Shown: positions 34,896 through 46,508 of the stretch, piece by piece
How the letters are laid out: each line of letters begins with the position of its first letter
Numbering within the stretch: the first letter of the stretch is position 1
Source of the DNA: Platynereis dumerilii
Taxonomy: Eukaryota > Annelida > Polychaeta > Phyllodocida > Nereididae
Assembly (NCBI GenBank): GCA_026936325.1
Contig: JAPTHN010000011.1
Span: forward strand, 2,857,001 to 2,921,000
Length of the DNA stretch: 64,000 nt
Reading direction: 5' to 3'
Made by a program: the position numbers and the translations under genes
The notes under the pieces: model-generated
Told to the model about the DNA's origin: nothing
Database searches by the model: none
What the model saw: the letters and a program-made list of their open reading frames with translations, nothing else

Positions 34896-35267
34896 TTGAG
34901 GACACAAGTTCAGTAACAAATTTAGATTGGTGAGCGATTGGCAGAGGAATGGCAAAAAACTTGCGAAAGTGCCAGTTCTGTTCATAACTTACATAAATGC
35001 TAGTTACCAACCAAATGTTTGTTTGTAAATAGATTTTTGGTTGAAAATATTGTGCAAAAGAGAAGGATAGAGCAAAAGCGTCAAGGACATCAATTCAGTC
35101 ACAAATTTAGATTGGTGAGTAATTGACAGAAAATTTAGTAAAAGCAGCAAAATTGCTACTTCTGCTCGGAACTTGTACGAATGGTAGTTTACCAAATATT
35201 AGATTCTCAAATGTTTTTCGGCATGAAGATAATGTGCAAAAGTGATAAGATAGCTCAAAATGTCAAG
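34896..35267 (+). repeat. Divergent satellite block
   Basis: Two monomers between the hAT right flank (TTGAGGACACAAG) and spacer module copy 6. Confidence 0.88.
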
Positions 35268-35790
35268 GACATCTGTAACCGTGTATACATGGAGAAAGAC
35301 TTCTCTTTTCTTTAAAATGGCTTTATTTCAACGATACCATTCAAACTATTTAGACAATATAAACCATTTAGACCATTCAAACCTTTTAGACATTTTAGCC
35401 TACAATAAAATAAAACAATATTTGTAAGAATATGACACATATGAAACATGGTTATATGACATATATGTACAAATGAATGATATGAGTATGCACATAGCAT
35501 TATCTCTGATGTAAAGCACAATAAATTCACAATGAATTAATAGTAGCTCATAAAGTTTACAACTTACCCCGATTGGGCTAATTTGGTCACAAATAGCAAG
35601 CATATAACAGTGTGTGTTCTCTCTGAACTCTTACAGTGGAATGAAAACTTCCCAGAGATTAGTAAAGAAAACAAAGTTAAACTGTTAGTAATAATCCTCA
35701 TGGCTGAGAGAACCCACAGTCATCAGGAACAATTGGGTTTTCTCTGATCCAACTGACCAGAGGGCCAACTGGGTGCTACACATCCACTCG
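35268..35790. repeat. Spacer module copy 6, uninterrupted and full length
   Basis: The most complete uninterrupted copy: CTGTAACCGTGTATACATGG at the left, AACCATTTAGACC-type repeats, GTAGCTCATAAAGTTTACAA, then TTAAACTGTTAGTAATAATC and ATCCAACTGACCAGAGG at the right. It is the reference empty site for the insertions in copies 1, 2 and 5. Confidence 0.88.
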
Positions 35791-38588
35791 GTTGCCAGAC
35801 AAAATGGCCATGAAACTAGCAAAAATGCTAGTTCTGCTCATAACTTGCATGAGTTCTACTTTACCAAATGTTTGTTTATCAAAAGTTTTTTTGCAATAAA
35901 GGGCAAAAGCAGTGATGGAGCAAAAGAATCAAGGAAATCAATTCAGTCACAAATTTAGATTGGGTAGCAATTGCCAGAGGCAATTGGCAGAGAAAAATGC
36001 CAAAAAACTAGCAAAAGTGCTAGTGCTGCTCATAAAATTTAGATTTGTGAGCAATTGGCAGAAAAAAGGCCATAAAATACTAGCAAAATTGCTAGTTCTG
36101 CTTGGAACTTTATGAATGCTAGTTTGCCATATATTTGTTTCTCAAAACTTTTTTGACGTGAAAATAATGTGCAAAAGCAATGATAGCGCAGAAGTGTCAA
36201 GGACAATATTTCAATTGCAATAAGGAGACAAAGTAGCCATGAAACTAGCAAAAATGCTAGTTCTGCTCATAACTTTCATAAATTCTACTTTACCAAATAT
36301 TTGTTTATCAAAAGTTTTTTTGGCAATGATATGCAAAAGCAATGATAAAGCAAAAGTGTCAAGAACATCATTTCATTCGCAAATTTGGATTGGTAGCAAA
36401 ATTGCCATATTCTCATATTACTACTTGTATAAATGCTAGTTTACCAAATATTGTTTCTCAAAAGTTTCCTGTGAAATTAAAGTGCAAAAGAGAAGGATAG
36501 AGCAAAAGCATCAAGGACATCAATTCAGTCACTAATTTAAATTGGTGAGCCATTGGCAGAAAAAAGGCAATAAAAACTAGCAAAATTGCTAGATCAGCTC
36601 AGAACTAGAATAAATGCTAGTTTGCCAAATATTTGTTTCTCAAAAGTTTTTTGACGCGAAGATAATATGCAAAAAGCAATGATGGCTCAAAATAGTCAAG
36701 GACAGAAGTTAAGTATATTTCGAATATTGTTAACGTTTCACAATACAAGCACCTACTGATAATTTCCATTTTATGAAAGTAACTTCCTTAAAAGAGGTGG
36801 AAGGCATATGATCAGAAAGAAAATCATAATTTTATGATTTTGCTGAAAACTGCTTGAGTGACACAAAAAGCTCAGTTACTGTTGAATGACCCTGGCCATA
36901 AAAAACTAGCAAAATTGCTAGTTCAGCTCGGAACTAGAATAAATGCTAGTTTGCCAAATATTTGTTTCTCAAAAGTTTTTTGATGTGAAGATAATATGCA
37001 AAAAGCAATGATGGCTCAAATGTGTCAAGGACACAATTCAGTAACAAATTAAGATCGGTGAGCGATTGGCAAAAAAAATGCCAAAAAACTAGCAAGAGTG
37101 CTAGTTCTGACCATAACTTGCATAAATGCTAGTTAACCAACCAAATGTTTGTACATAGATTTTTGGTTGAAAATAATGTGCAAAAGAGAAGGATAGAACA
37201 AAAGCATCAAGGACATTAATTCAGTTACAAATTTAGATTGGTGAGCAATTGACAGAAAAAATGTTAGTAAAAGTTAGTTTTTCGGCATGAAGATAATGTG
37301 CAAAAGCACATTATAATGTGCAAAAGCAATATGATAGCTCATAATGTCAAGGACACCAATTTGATTGCAATTGCCGGACAAAATGGCCATGAAACAAGCA
37401 AAAATGCTAGTTCTACTCATAACTTGCATGAGTTCTAGTTTACCAAATGTTTGTTTGTCAAAAGTTTTTGGGCAATAAAGGGCAAAAGCAATGATGGAGT
37501 AAAAAAATCAAGGAAATCAATTCAGTCACAAATTTAGATAGGGTAGCCATTGGCAGAGAAAAATGTCAAAAAACTGGCAAAAGTGCTAGTTCTGCACATA
37601 AAATTTAGATTGGTGAGTAATTGGCAGAAAAAGTGTCAAGGACACAAGTTCAGTAAAAAATTTAGATTGGTGAGCGATTGACAGAGGAATGCCAAAAAAA
37701 TAGCGAAAGTGCTAGTTCTGACCATAACTGGCATAAATTCCAGTTAACCAACCAAATATTTGTTTGTACATATATTTTTGGTTGAAAATAATTTGCAAAA
37801 GAGAAGGATAGAACAAAAGCAACATGAACATTAATTCAGTTGCAAATTAAGATTGGTGAGCAATTGACCGAAAAAAAAGTTAGTAAAAGCAGAAAAATTG
37901 CTAGTTCTGCTCGAAACTTGTACGAATGGTAGTTTACCAAATATTGGTTTCTCAAAAGTTTTTTGGGCTGAATATAATGTGCTAAAGCAATATGATAGCT
38001 CAAAATGTCAAGGACACCAATTCGATTGCAATTGCCAGACAAAACTAGCAAAAATGCTAGTCCTGCTCATAACTTGCATGAGTTCTAGTTTACCAAATGT
38101 TTGTTTATCAAAAGTTTTTTGGCAATAATGTGCAAAAGCAATGACGGGGCAAAAGAATCAAGGAAATCTATTCAGTCACAAATTTAGATTGGGCAGCAAT
38201 TGCCAGAAAAAAATGCCAAAAAACTAACAAAAGTGCTGGTTCTACTCAAAAAACTTAGATTGGTCAAGGACAACATTTCAATTGCAATAGCAGACAAAGT
38301 AGCCATGAAACCATCAAAAATGCTAGTTCTGCTCGTAACTTTCATAAATTCTACTTTACCAAATATTTATTTATTAAATGTTTGTTGGCAATAAAATGCA
38401 AAAGCAATGACAGAGCAAAAGTGTCAAGAACATCAATTCATTCACAAATTTGGACTGGTGAGCAGTCGGCATTCAAAATGGCGTTAAAAACTAGCAAAGT
38501 TACCAGTTCTCATAACTTGTATAAATGCTAGTTTACCACATTTCTCAAATGTTTCCGGTGAAATTAACATGCAAACGAGAAGGATAGT
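35791..38588 (+). repeat. Divergent satellite block
   Basis: Plus-oriented monomers with one non-satellite stretch (36711-36889). The 37.9-38.5 kb segment is nearly the same as 10.6-11.1 kb, about 27.4 kb away. 37.0-37.4 kb resembles 24.75-25.1 kb. Confidence 0.85.
36711..36889. other. 179-bp non-satellite insert, unidentified
   Basis: Sequence without satellite landmarks between GGACAGAAGTTA and GGCCATAAAAAACTAG. No TIR, tail or coding motif is recognised; it contains a short inverted stretch around ATCATAATTTTATGAT. Nothing further can be said. Confidence 0.5.
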
Positions 38589-38827
38589 AAAAATAACATT
38601 CGAAAAATATTGATTCTAAGTCTCATTTTTGGAAAATCATGCTTTTTTCAGGGCTTGCCAATGGGGATTTACATTATAAACTTCAAGTGAAATGTGCCAC
38701 CTCTAAATATTAATACATTGAGCTGAAATTTTACACACATACTCTCATATACCAACCTCACCTGCAAAAAAAAGTCAGGTTTGATCTGCCTGAGATTTCC
38801 AAAATGTGGGGCGCCAGTCCCGCCCTA
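38589..38827. other. 239-bp non-satellite insert, unidentified
   Basis: Joins a satellite monomer broken at GAAGGATAG to spacer copy 7 broken at AGTATGCACATAGC. It ends in GGGGCGCCAGTCCCGCCCTA. No ends or motif are recognised. Because both neighbours are truncated, it may mark a deletion joint rather than a simple insertion. Confidence 0.45.
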
Positions 38828-39142
38828 GTATGCACATAGCATTATCTCTGTAAAGCGCAATAAATTCTCAATGAATTAATAGTAGCTTGTAAAGAATATA
38901 CATAAATTTTACAACTTAACCTGATTGGGCTTATTTGGTCACAAATAGCAAGCATATAACAGTTTGTGTTCTCTCTGAACACTTGCAGTGGAATGAAATT
39001 TTCCAAGAGGTTAGTATAGAAAACAAAGTTAAACTGTTAGTAATAATCCTCATGGCTGAGTGAACCCACAGTCATGAGGAACATTTGGGTTTTCTCTGAT
39101 CCAACTGACCAGAGGGCCAACTGGGTGCTACACATCCACTCG
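38828..39142. repeat. Spacer module copy 7, left-truncated
   Basis: Begins at TGCACATAGCATTATCTCTG and runs to CACATCCACTCGG. It is closest to copy 5, sharing GTAAAGCGCAATAAATTCTC and GTAGCTTGTAAAG. Confidence 0.85.
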
Positions 39143-41875
39143 GTTGCCAGACAAAATGGCCATGAAACTAGCAAAAATGCTAGTTCTGCTCATAACTTGC
39201 ATGAGTTCTACTTTACCAAATGCTTGTTCATCAAAAGCTTTTTGGCTATAATGTGCAAAGGTACTGATAGAGCAAAAGAATCAAGGAAATCAATTCAGTC
39301 ACAAATTTAAATTGCTGAGCCATTGGCAGAAAAAAAGGCCATAAAAAACTAGAAAAACTGCTAGTTCAGCTCAGAACTAGAATAAATGCTAGTTTGCCAA
39401 ATATTTGTATCTCAAAAGTTTTTTGACATGAAGATAATGTGCAAAAAGCAATGATGGCTCTAAAGTGTCAAGGACATCAGTTCAGTAAAAAATTTAGATT
39501 GGCGAGAGATTGGCAGAAAAAATGCCAAAAAAACTAGGAAAAGTGCTAGTTCTGACCATAGAACTTGCATAAATGCTAATTAACCAACCAAATATTTGTT
39601 TGTACAAAGATTTTTGGTTGAAAGTAATGTGCAAAAGAGAAGGATAGAGCAAAAGTTTCAAGGACACAATTCAGTAAGAAATTTGGATTGGCGAGAAATT
39701 GGCAGAAAAAATGCCAAAAAACAAGTAAAAGTGCTAGTCCTGACCACAACTTGCATAAATGCTAGTTAACCAACCACATATTTGTTTGTACAAAGATTTT
39801 TGGTTGAAAGTAATGTGCAAAAGAGAAGGATAGAGCAAAAGTTTCAAGGACACAATTCAGTAACAAATTTAGATTGGCGAGAAATTGGCAGAAAAAATGC
39901 CAAAAAACTAGTAAAAGTGCTAGTCCTGACCACAACTTGCATAAATGCTAGTTAACCAACCACATATTTGTTTGTACAAAGATTTTTGGTTGAAAGTAAT
40001 GTGCAAAAGAGAAGGATAGAGCAAAAGTTTCAAGGACACAATTCAGTAACAAATTTAGATTGGCGAGAAATTGGCAGAAAAAATGCCAAAAAACTAGTAA
40101 AAGTGCTAGTCCAGACCACAACTTGCATAAATGGTATTTAACCAACCACATATTTGTTTGTACACAGATTTTTGGTTGAAAGTAATGTGCAAAAGAGAAG
40201 GATAGAGCAAAAGTTTCAAGGACACAATTCAGTAACAAATTTAGATTGGCGAGAAATTGGCAGAAAAAATGCCAAAAAACTAGTAAAAGTGCTAGTCCAG
40301 ACCACAACTTGCATAAATGGTATTTAACCAACCACATATTTGTTTGTACACAGATTTTTGGTTGAAAGTAATGTGCAAAAGAGAAGGATAGAGCAAAAGT
40401 TTCAAGGACACAATTCAGTAACAAATTTAGATTGGCGAGAAATTGGCAGAAAAAATGCCAATAAACTAGTAAAAGTGCTACTTCTGACCATACCAAATAT
40501 TTGTTGATACATCGATTTTTGGTTGGAAATAATGTGCAAAAGAGAAGGATAGAGCAAAGGCGTCAAGAACATCAATTCAGTCACAAATTTGGATTGATGA
40601 GCAATTGGCAGAAAAAAATGCCAAAAAACTAGTAAAAGTGCTAGTCCTGACCACAACTTGCATAAATGGTAGCTAAGTAAGTTTACAAACCAAATATTTG
40701 TTAATACATCGATTTTTGGCTGAAAATAATGTGCAAAAGAGAAGGATAGAGCAAAGGCGTCAAGAACACCAATTCAATCACAAATTTGGATTGATGAGCA
40801 ATTGGCAGAAAAAAATGCCAAAAAACTAGTAAAAGTGCTAGTCCTGACCACAACTTGCATAAATGGTAGTTAACCAACCACATATTTGTTTGTACAAAGA
40901 TTTTTGGTTGAAAGTAATGTGCAAAAGAGAAGGATAGAGCAAAGGCGTCAAGAACACCAATTCAATCACAAATTTAGATTGGCGAGAAATTGGCAGAAAA
41001 AATGCCAAAAAACTAGTAAAAGTGCTACTTCTGACCATACCACATATTTGTTTGTACAAAGATTTTTGGTTGAAAGTAATGTGCAAAAGAGAAGGATAGA
41101 GCAAAAGTTTCAAGGACACAATTCAGTAACAAATTTAGATTGGCGAGAAATTGGCAGAAAAAATGCCAAAAAACTAGTAAAAGTGCTAGTCCTGACCACA
41201 ACTTGCATAAATGCTAGTTAACCAACCACATATTTGTTTGTACAAAGATTTTTGGTTGAAAGTAATGTGCAAAAGAGAAGGATAGAGCAAAAGTTTCAAG
41301 GACACAATTCAGTAACAAATTTAGATTGGCGAGAAATTGGCAGAAAAAATGCCAAAAAACCAGTAAAAGTGCTAGTCCTGACCACAACTTGCATAAATGC
41401 TAGTTAACCAACCACATATTTGTTTGTACAAAGATTTTTGGTTGAAAGTAATGTGCAAAAGAGAAGGATAGAGCAAAAGTTTCAAGGACACAATTCAGTA
41501 ACAAATTTAGATTGGCGAGAAATTGGCAGAAAAAATGCCAATAAACTAGTAAAAGTGCTACTTCTGACCATACCAAATATTTGTTGATACATCGATTTTT
41601 GGTTGGAAATAATGTGCAAAAGAGAAGGATAGAGCAAAGGCGTCAAGAACACCAATTCAATCACTAATTTGGATTGATGAGCAATTGGCAGAAAAAAATG
41701 CCAAAAAACTAGTAAAAGTGCTAGTCCTGACCACAACTTGCATAAATGGTAGTTAACCAACCACATATTTGTTTGTACAAAGATTTTTGGTTGAAAGTAA
41801 TGTGCAAAAGAGAAGGATAGAGCAAAGGCGTCAAGAACACCAATTCAATCACAAATTTAGATTGGTGAGCAATTG
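39143..41875 (+). repeat. Satellite block, homogenised 186-bp monomers from about 39.5 kb
   Basis: After two divergent monomers the array becomes regular. Landmark CAACCACATA recurs at 39771, 39957 and 40143, exactly 186 bp apart. Monomers differ by a few substitutions, such as CAAAG versus CACAG, and CTAGTCCTG versus CTAGTCCAG. The 186-bp length is 62 codons, which creates periodic minus-strand frames of up to 182 codons. These are repeat by-products. Confidence 0.93.
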
Positions 41876-42644
41876 CACTGTTATAAAATAATTGTCAGAT
41901 TACAGATATTTCGGGAAATTTTTTTTCCAGAGGTCTCAGTAAGGTTACAGAAAACCATTTGTGTGTCTACTGGATATTTCTGTGATCACTCAGGCAGTGT
42001 CTGTAGTGAATTTTCTGTAGGATTACAGAAAAATCAGTCATACATCAATGACTTGTGATAGGTGTCACAAATACCAAAACTGAGATTGACAGTTTAGTTT
42101 GTGCTTCAGTTCACCATGAAATCAAACATTAATCTGCTTGTTGAAGTTAAAAGGCTTTATATTATACTTTTCATTACAAAACACTCTGGGACATTAAACA
42201 ATATCCACTGAGGCAAGAAAAAAAAATAGAAAGGAGACCCTGCTTTCAATTCATCTTTCTGGCATTCTTCAATGAATTATTAATATTTACTTTTAATACA
42301 TAGGTCCAATAGTTGATAATACTAATGAAATTTGTCATTTACTAAAAGAAGCAAATAAAGCTTACAAACAAACGAAAAGAAAATATTTTGCAATTGCATC
42401 TCCCTGCATCCCCCCACCACCAGAAGAATTTTTTTTAGATGTTTTAAAATGTTATTTTTAAATGTAGATACACATTTCCCTTCAAATGAATTATCCAGTA
42501 CTAAACCAAATGGAAAGTGATGGAACTTTGTATGCCATTTAAAAAACCACTGTAAGTAGTCATGGGGTGGACAGAAAAGTTCAGTCACACTAAAAATACC
42601 ATTAATTTTGCATGGGTGACAGGACAGTATTATTACAACAAGAA

Positions 42645-42745
42645 TTTTCTTCACCCCCCGCCCCTACTGGTCCCAGGTTTGATTCCTTTTCTGTTGAATC
42701 ACCAGTACATATTGTGGACAGCAGTTTCAACCACCATTCACCTCA
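42645..42745 (+). repeat. Degenerate SINE-like segment
   Basis: Contains CAGGTTTGATTCC, close to the B-box consensus, and then GTGGACAGCAGTTTCAACC. The same order (GGGTTTGATTC, then GGCCAGCAGTTTCAATG) occurs at 44140-44210, so both are probably old copies of one SINE family. Confidence 0.4.
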
Positions 42746-44084
42746 TGGCTGTGTCCCTGTATCACATCATAATCCTTATTAGCCTACCAAGCATAAATAC
42801 ACAACCTAAAGCTCAACCATTCATGGAGGGCAGAAGGTTGCTGTACTTTGCTATACAAACGATGGTTTGCAAGCAGTTCTATGGTTTAAGAAATTGAAAC
42901 AATTTTAAAAATTGTTGGGATTTTTTCACATCCAGGATGATTAGCAACTTATCCATGTTAGTTTTGGGCTTGAACCCCATAAATATGTAATGGGACAACC
43001 AGGGGGAAATTTATAGTTGTTGGCCGCGACCCCTGGGACTTTTGTTTCATGACAGCATATTTTGCATGAACTGCATCTCAAATATTGCTGGATCTCCCTT
43101 TGACTCCAGTTTTATAAATAATATGCTGTAGGCCTCAATAGCCATTTGTTAACTTTTACTTATGGTGGTGAATAGATTGTTTTGATTTTAACAATATTTA
43201 TAAACCTTAACAGACTTTCAGGACTAACAGTGGAGCAAGGGACTGTAACCACTCAGTCAACCAACTTTGCAAAACTAACTGTTTAATCAGTTCCCAGGAA
43301 GTTAAGCAACAAATTGCAAGTTCTGGTAGATTAGCTTGTTCATTATCAAGCAAAAATTAATGGTAGAACCCATAAAAACGTAATGTCTACTAGGCATAAA
43401 TAGCATATTTATTGCCAAAAGTAGTTAATTCACATGTATTCCAACTCTGTTTAACAGATGTTGATGAGGAGGAGCCCGTCCGATGGATAAGGAGAATAAT
43501 AAATAGAGTCATCAATCATAAATTTGTGCACACATGGCTTCGAAAAATTCTCAGATGTATGCTAATTATCAATCTGCCTTTCCATTCTTCAGGCACCAGT
43601 AGTGACAATGTGACATCAACCTTGCCATTCTTCTGATGAAAAATTGATGATTATTGGAACTTCACATGTTTATGACTCTAGAAGACAAATTTCTGACAGT
43701 ACTGACATACACAACCTTCGATGAGACTCACATGCTTTGGACATTCATCTTTCAGCAAGATAAACATGTTTAAACCTTTATGACATATACCCCCAAATGT
43801 GGAAGCACACAATATCATGTCATGTAAAAATACTTTGTAAGACTTTATTGAAAAATAATTCAGGCAAGTGAATATGAAATCAGGTTTTTTATACAGCTTC
43901 TGTTCAAAATCAACATTTTTAAATACTCTCTAAAAAGCACTGCACAGTGCGCATAGTCACTCTCAATAATCACACAATGTACAAATCATCAATTGCATGA
44001 CATTGATAGAACCTGCAAGAAACTTGGGACAGCATTATCATATATATCATCTGTCAGTTTCTTTTGCTGTGTAGCCATTTCTGA

Positions 44085-44215
44085 GTCTGGGAAGAGGACG
44101 AGTTAGGTCAGTCAGTTGTGCGGTCAGTTGCCAAACACTGGGTCCTGGGTTTGATTCACATACCGGCTGGTTCACCTGGATCTATGTTGGCCAGCAGTTT
44201 CAATGTTCCTATACC
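44085..44215 (+). repeat. Degenerate SINE-like segment (second copy)
   Basis: Has AGTTAGGTCAGTCAGTTGTG upstream and CTGGGTTTGATTC (B-box-like), followed by TTGGCCAGCAGTTTCAATG, shared with 42645-42745. tRNA-derived head by inference. Confidence 0.4.
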
Positions 44216-44724
44216 TTATTCCAACGTTGTTGTGGTACTTCTGGTGTATCTCTGAAAAGAGAAATTGTAAATTATAACTACATAATGATTTTTGTGGTAA
44301 CTGTTTTTGTTTTCTCATCAACCAACCCAATCACTTGAAATAGGCATTCTTTCACTGTGATAAAAATCATACTTAACAGTTTTGGTATTAACACAATTTG
44401 ATAGTCCACTAGGACAATAAATAATTATATTGTTACAAAGTAGTTAACAAATTAACAAGTGAATGTTTTTCCTTGCTCAATAATTGCTTCTGCTTTTCCA
44501 AGATATCAATCACAAAGTCTATTTGCATATGAGAAAACTTCATTATATACCAAAATTTGCTATTAGTCAATCATAGAAGAGAAAACCAGTAATAACAATT
44601 GTTATTTCAATGCGAAGATTTTTTTGTTGGGCAACAGTATGTAGGAAAGTTACAATTAACTCTGTTTTCAGACATTATAACTCAAACTTTCATTGTTTCT
44701 CAGGTCATCATTTTTGCTTCTTGG

Positions 44725-44875
44725 ATTGGGGCATAGCCATAGGAGGGAGTCGATTTTTTGTGCAGTTTTAAGTAGAAAATTTGGGAGTTTTTATTTTTTG
44801 ACAATTTAGGCAATATTTTTGGGGCAGCACCCCAAAATTAAATGACCTCCTACACCTATGGATTTCAGAGATTGA
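44725..44875. repeat. Short inverted-repeat relic
   Basis: GCCATAGGAGGGAGTC near 44740 and GACCTCCTACACCTATGG near 44855 are imperfect inverse copies about 110 bp apart, enclosing T-rich sequence and GGGGCAGCACCCC. Probably an old MITE. Confidence 0.35.
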
Positions 44876-45599
44876 GGTCTTGTTCCATTTTTAATATTTT
44901 CACCATACTGCCACCATTACAGCATTGTCTAAATATGTAAAGTAAATTAGAAGTAATCAAGAGCAAGGGACATTGCAATAGCCCTAATCATGCATTAATA
45001 GTTCTGATTGTTTCACAACTTGTCATGAGGTGGGTTAAAATGTGCCACATCATTGGCAAGTTGTTCCACCCAGTTTATTAAGACAAAAACCTTGCATTGT
45101 ACCAGTTAATTTATACCAATCAGGCCATCAATTGTATAATGTTTCTTTTATAAGCTGATATATTACTACACGTACAAACAATTAAATCAAATGTGGTAGA
45201 CACTAGAATTATGAGTTTTTTGGAATGTTTAATAATACATTTGACTCAAGTTCATTTTAGTCTCACTCATTTCACATCATGCCTAAGGCAAGTCATAGCA
45301 GTCAGCAAAAATATTGTGAGAAAAATATCTATATATATTACTAAATAAGCTGACACTAAAATCATGCCAAAAATCCTAGATTAAATTTGACAACACAAAA
45401 TTTCAGATAGGCCTATGCTATCAACAATGAGCCAGAACGGCATAACTTGGAAATGTTGTAAAATTGAACTCTATTGCTTGTTCTAAGGGTAGGGTTGGTT
45501 TGATATTGCTATGTTTGTGTAAATTGTACATTTAACATCACCATAATTTTACTGTATTGGAAGTGTATTGAACATATTCTATTATGAGACGGGTTTATA

Positions 45600-45845
45600 T
45601 ATAATCATTAAATGTAACACTTAATTTATATATATATGTATATATACATTATAGCCCTACCTTTGTGATTAAATTAGGTCCCCATGTGTTGTATTTTATT
45701 TTGGATAATAGTATGTAGCAACTTTTCTTAACTGTGAAATGATTTTCTGTTAATATTTGTAAATTTTTGTTTTCTTTTCGATAGGCCAGCCAGATAAGCA
45801 TTGCTTTCCTGGTCTCAATAAAGATACATACATACATACATACTT
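45600..45845 (+). mobile_element. LINE 3' terminal fragment with ACAT tail
   Basis: Ends in TCTCAATAAAGATACATACA with further CATA units, the typical 3' terminus of a CR1/L2-like LINE whose tail is a microsatellite. Only about 200 bp of 3' UTR are present, with no coding sequence. Confidence 0.55.
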
Positions 45846-46508
45846 GACAGTGTTAATCATTATATATTGTGCAAATGATAAATATTAGTAGTGATCCTCA
45901 CTTCGCAGCACATCAAGTTTTCAACAATAAAGTAAATTTTTAAATGGAGCTTTTTGCAGTATAATATTTAGTAATTATTTACCAGCTTTTATAATGTTGT
46001 TCATATCATTTTTCAAAGCTTCATTTAAGCACCTGCACCCACAAATTAGCACTTGCATGATAATTAGGTGAATCTAAAACACTTCTAAAATACTACATTT
46101 GCATTACATGCATCTTTACCTAAAATAAAGAAATTGTCTCTTACCTTTCACTGTTCTCAGCTGTTTAGATTGTTAAGTACAAATGAGTTCCTCCAATATT
46201 GATTTTATGATCCTTTTTTGTGTTACTATTCAGTGGTGTGCTTGGAAAAACTGTCACAGAGATTATTAAATTGTGATACAACAACACCTCATTAACAATG
46301 GATGAGGCATTTCACATATCTGTACATATACTTGTTAAGCCAGTACATGTACAGATTTACATGTAATTAAGCTCACTACAGAAATGATCTGTTGGCAATG
46401 TGCCAACAGAGAAGAGTCTGTAAGCATTACTGAAGTTGCAGATATGCAACAAGTTTTTCTGTAGTCTAACAGAATTTTCTGTATCTCTACGCAAAATTTT
46501 TAACAGTG

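Larger units (their letters stand above)
41876..46508. mobile_element. 4.6-kb CACTG-ended element (CACTA/EnSpm-like)
   Basis: The monomer GTGAGCAATTGGCAG is split after AATTG. The insert starts CACTGTTATAAAA and ends TTTTTAACAGTG, inverted, with TG on both sides (41874-41875, 46509-46510). Subterminal TTACAGA or CTACAGA words recur in both ends (left about 41895, 41955, 42023; right about 46377, 46460-46490), as expected of transposase-binding repeats. No transposase frame was found; the longest frames are about 110 codons without motifs. The interior holds older TE pieces, listed separately. CACTG termini with a short TSD point to CACTA/EnSpm, by inference. Confidence 0.75.

Noticed and set aside
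39500-41870. Regular repeats resembling a CRISPR array
   Set aside because: The whole 186-bp unit is repeated without unique spacers, and the DNA is eukaryotic.
42322-42897. Overlapping 110-111 codon frames on both strands in the CACTG element
   Set aside because: No motifs, no splice support, low-complexity composition, and one overlaps a SINE-like segment.
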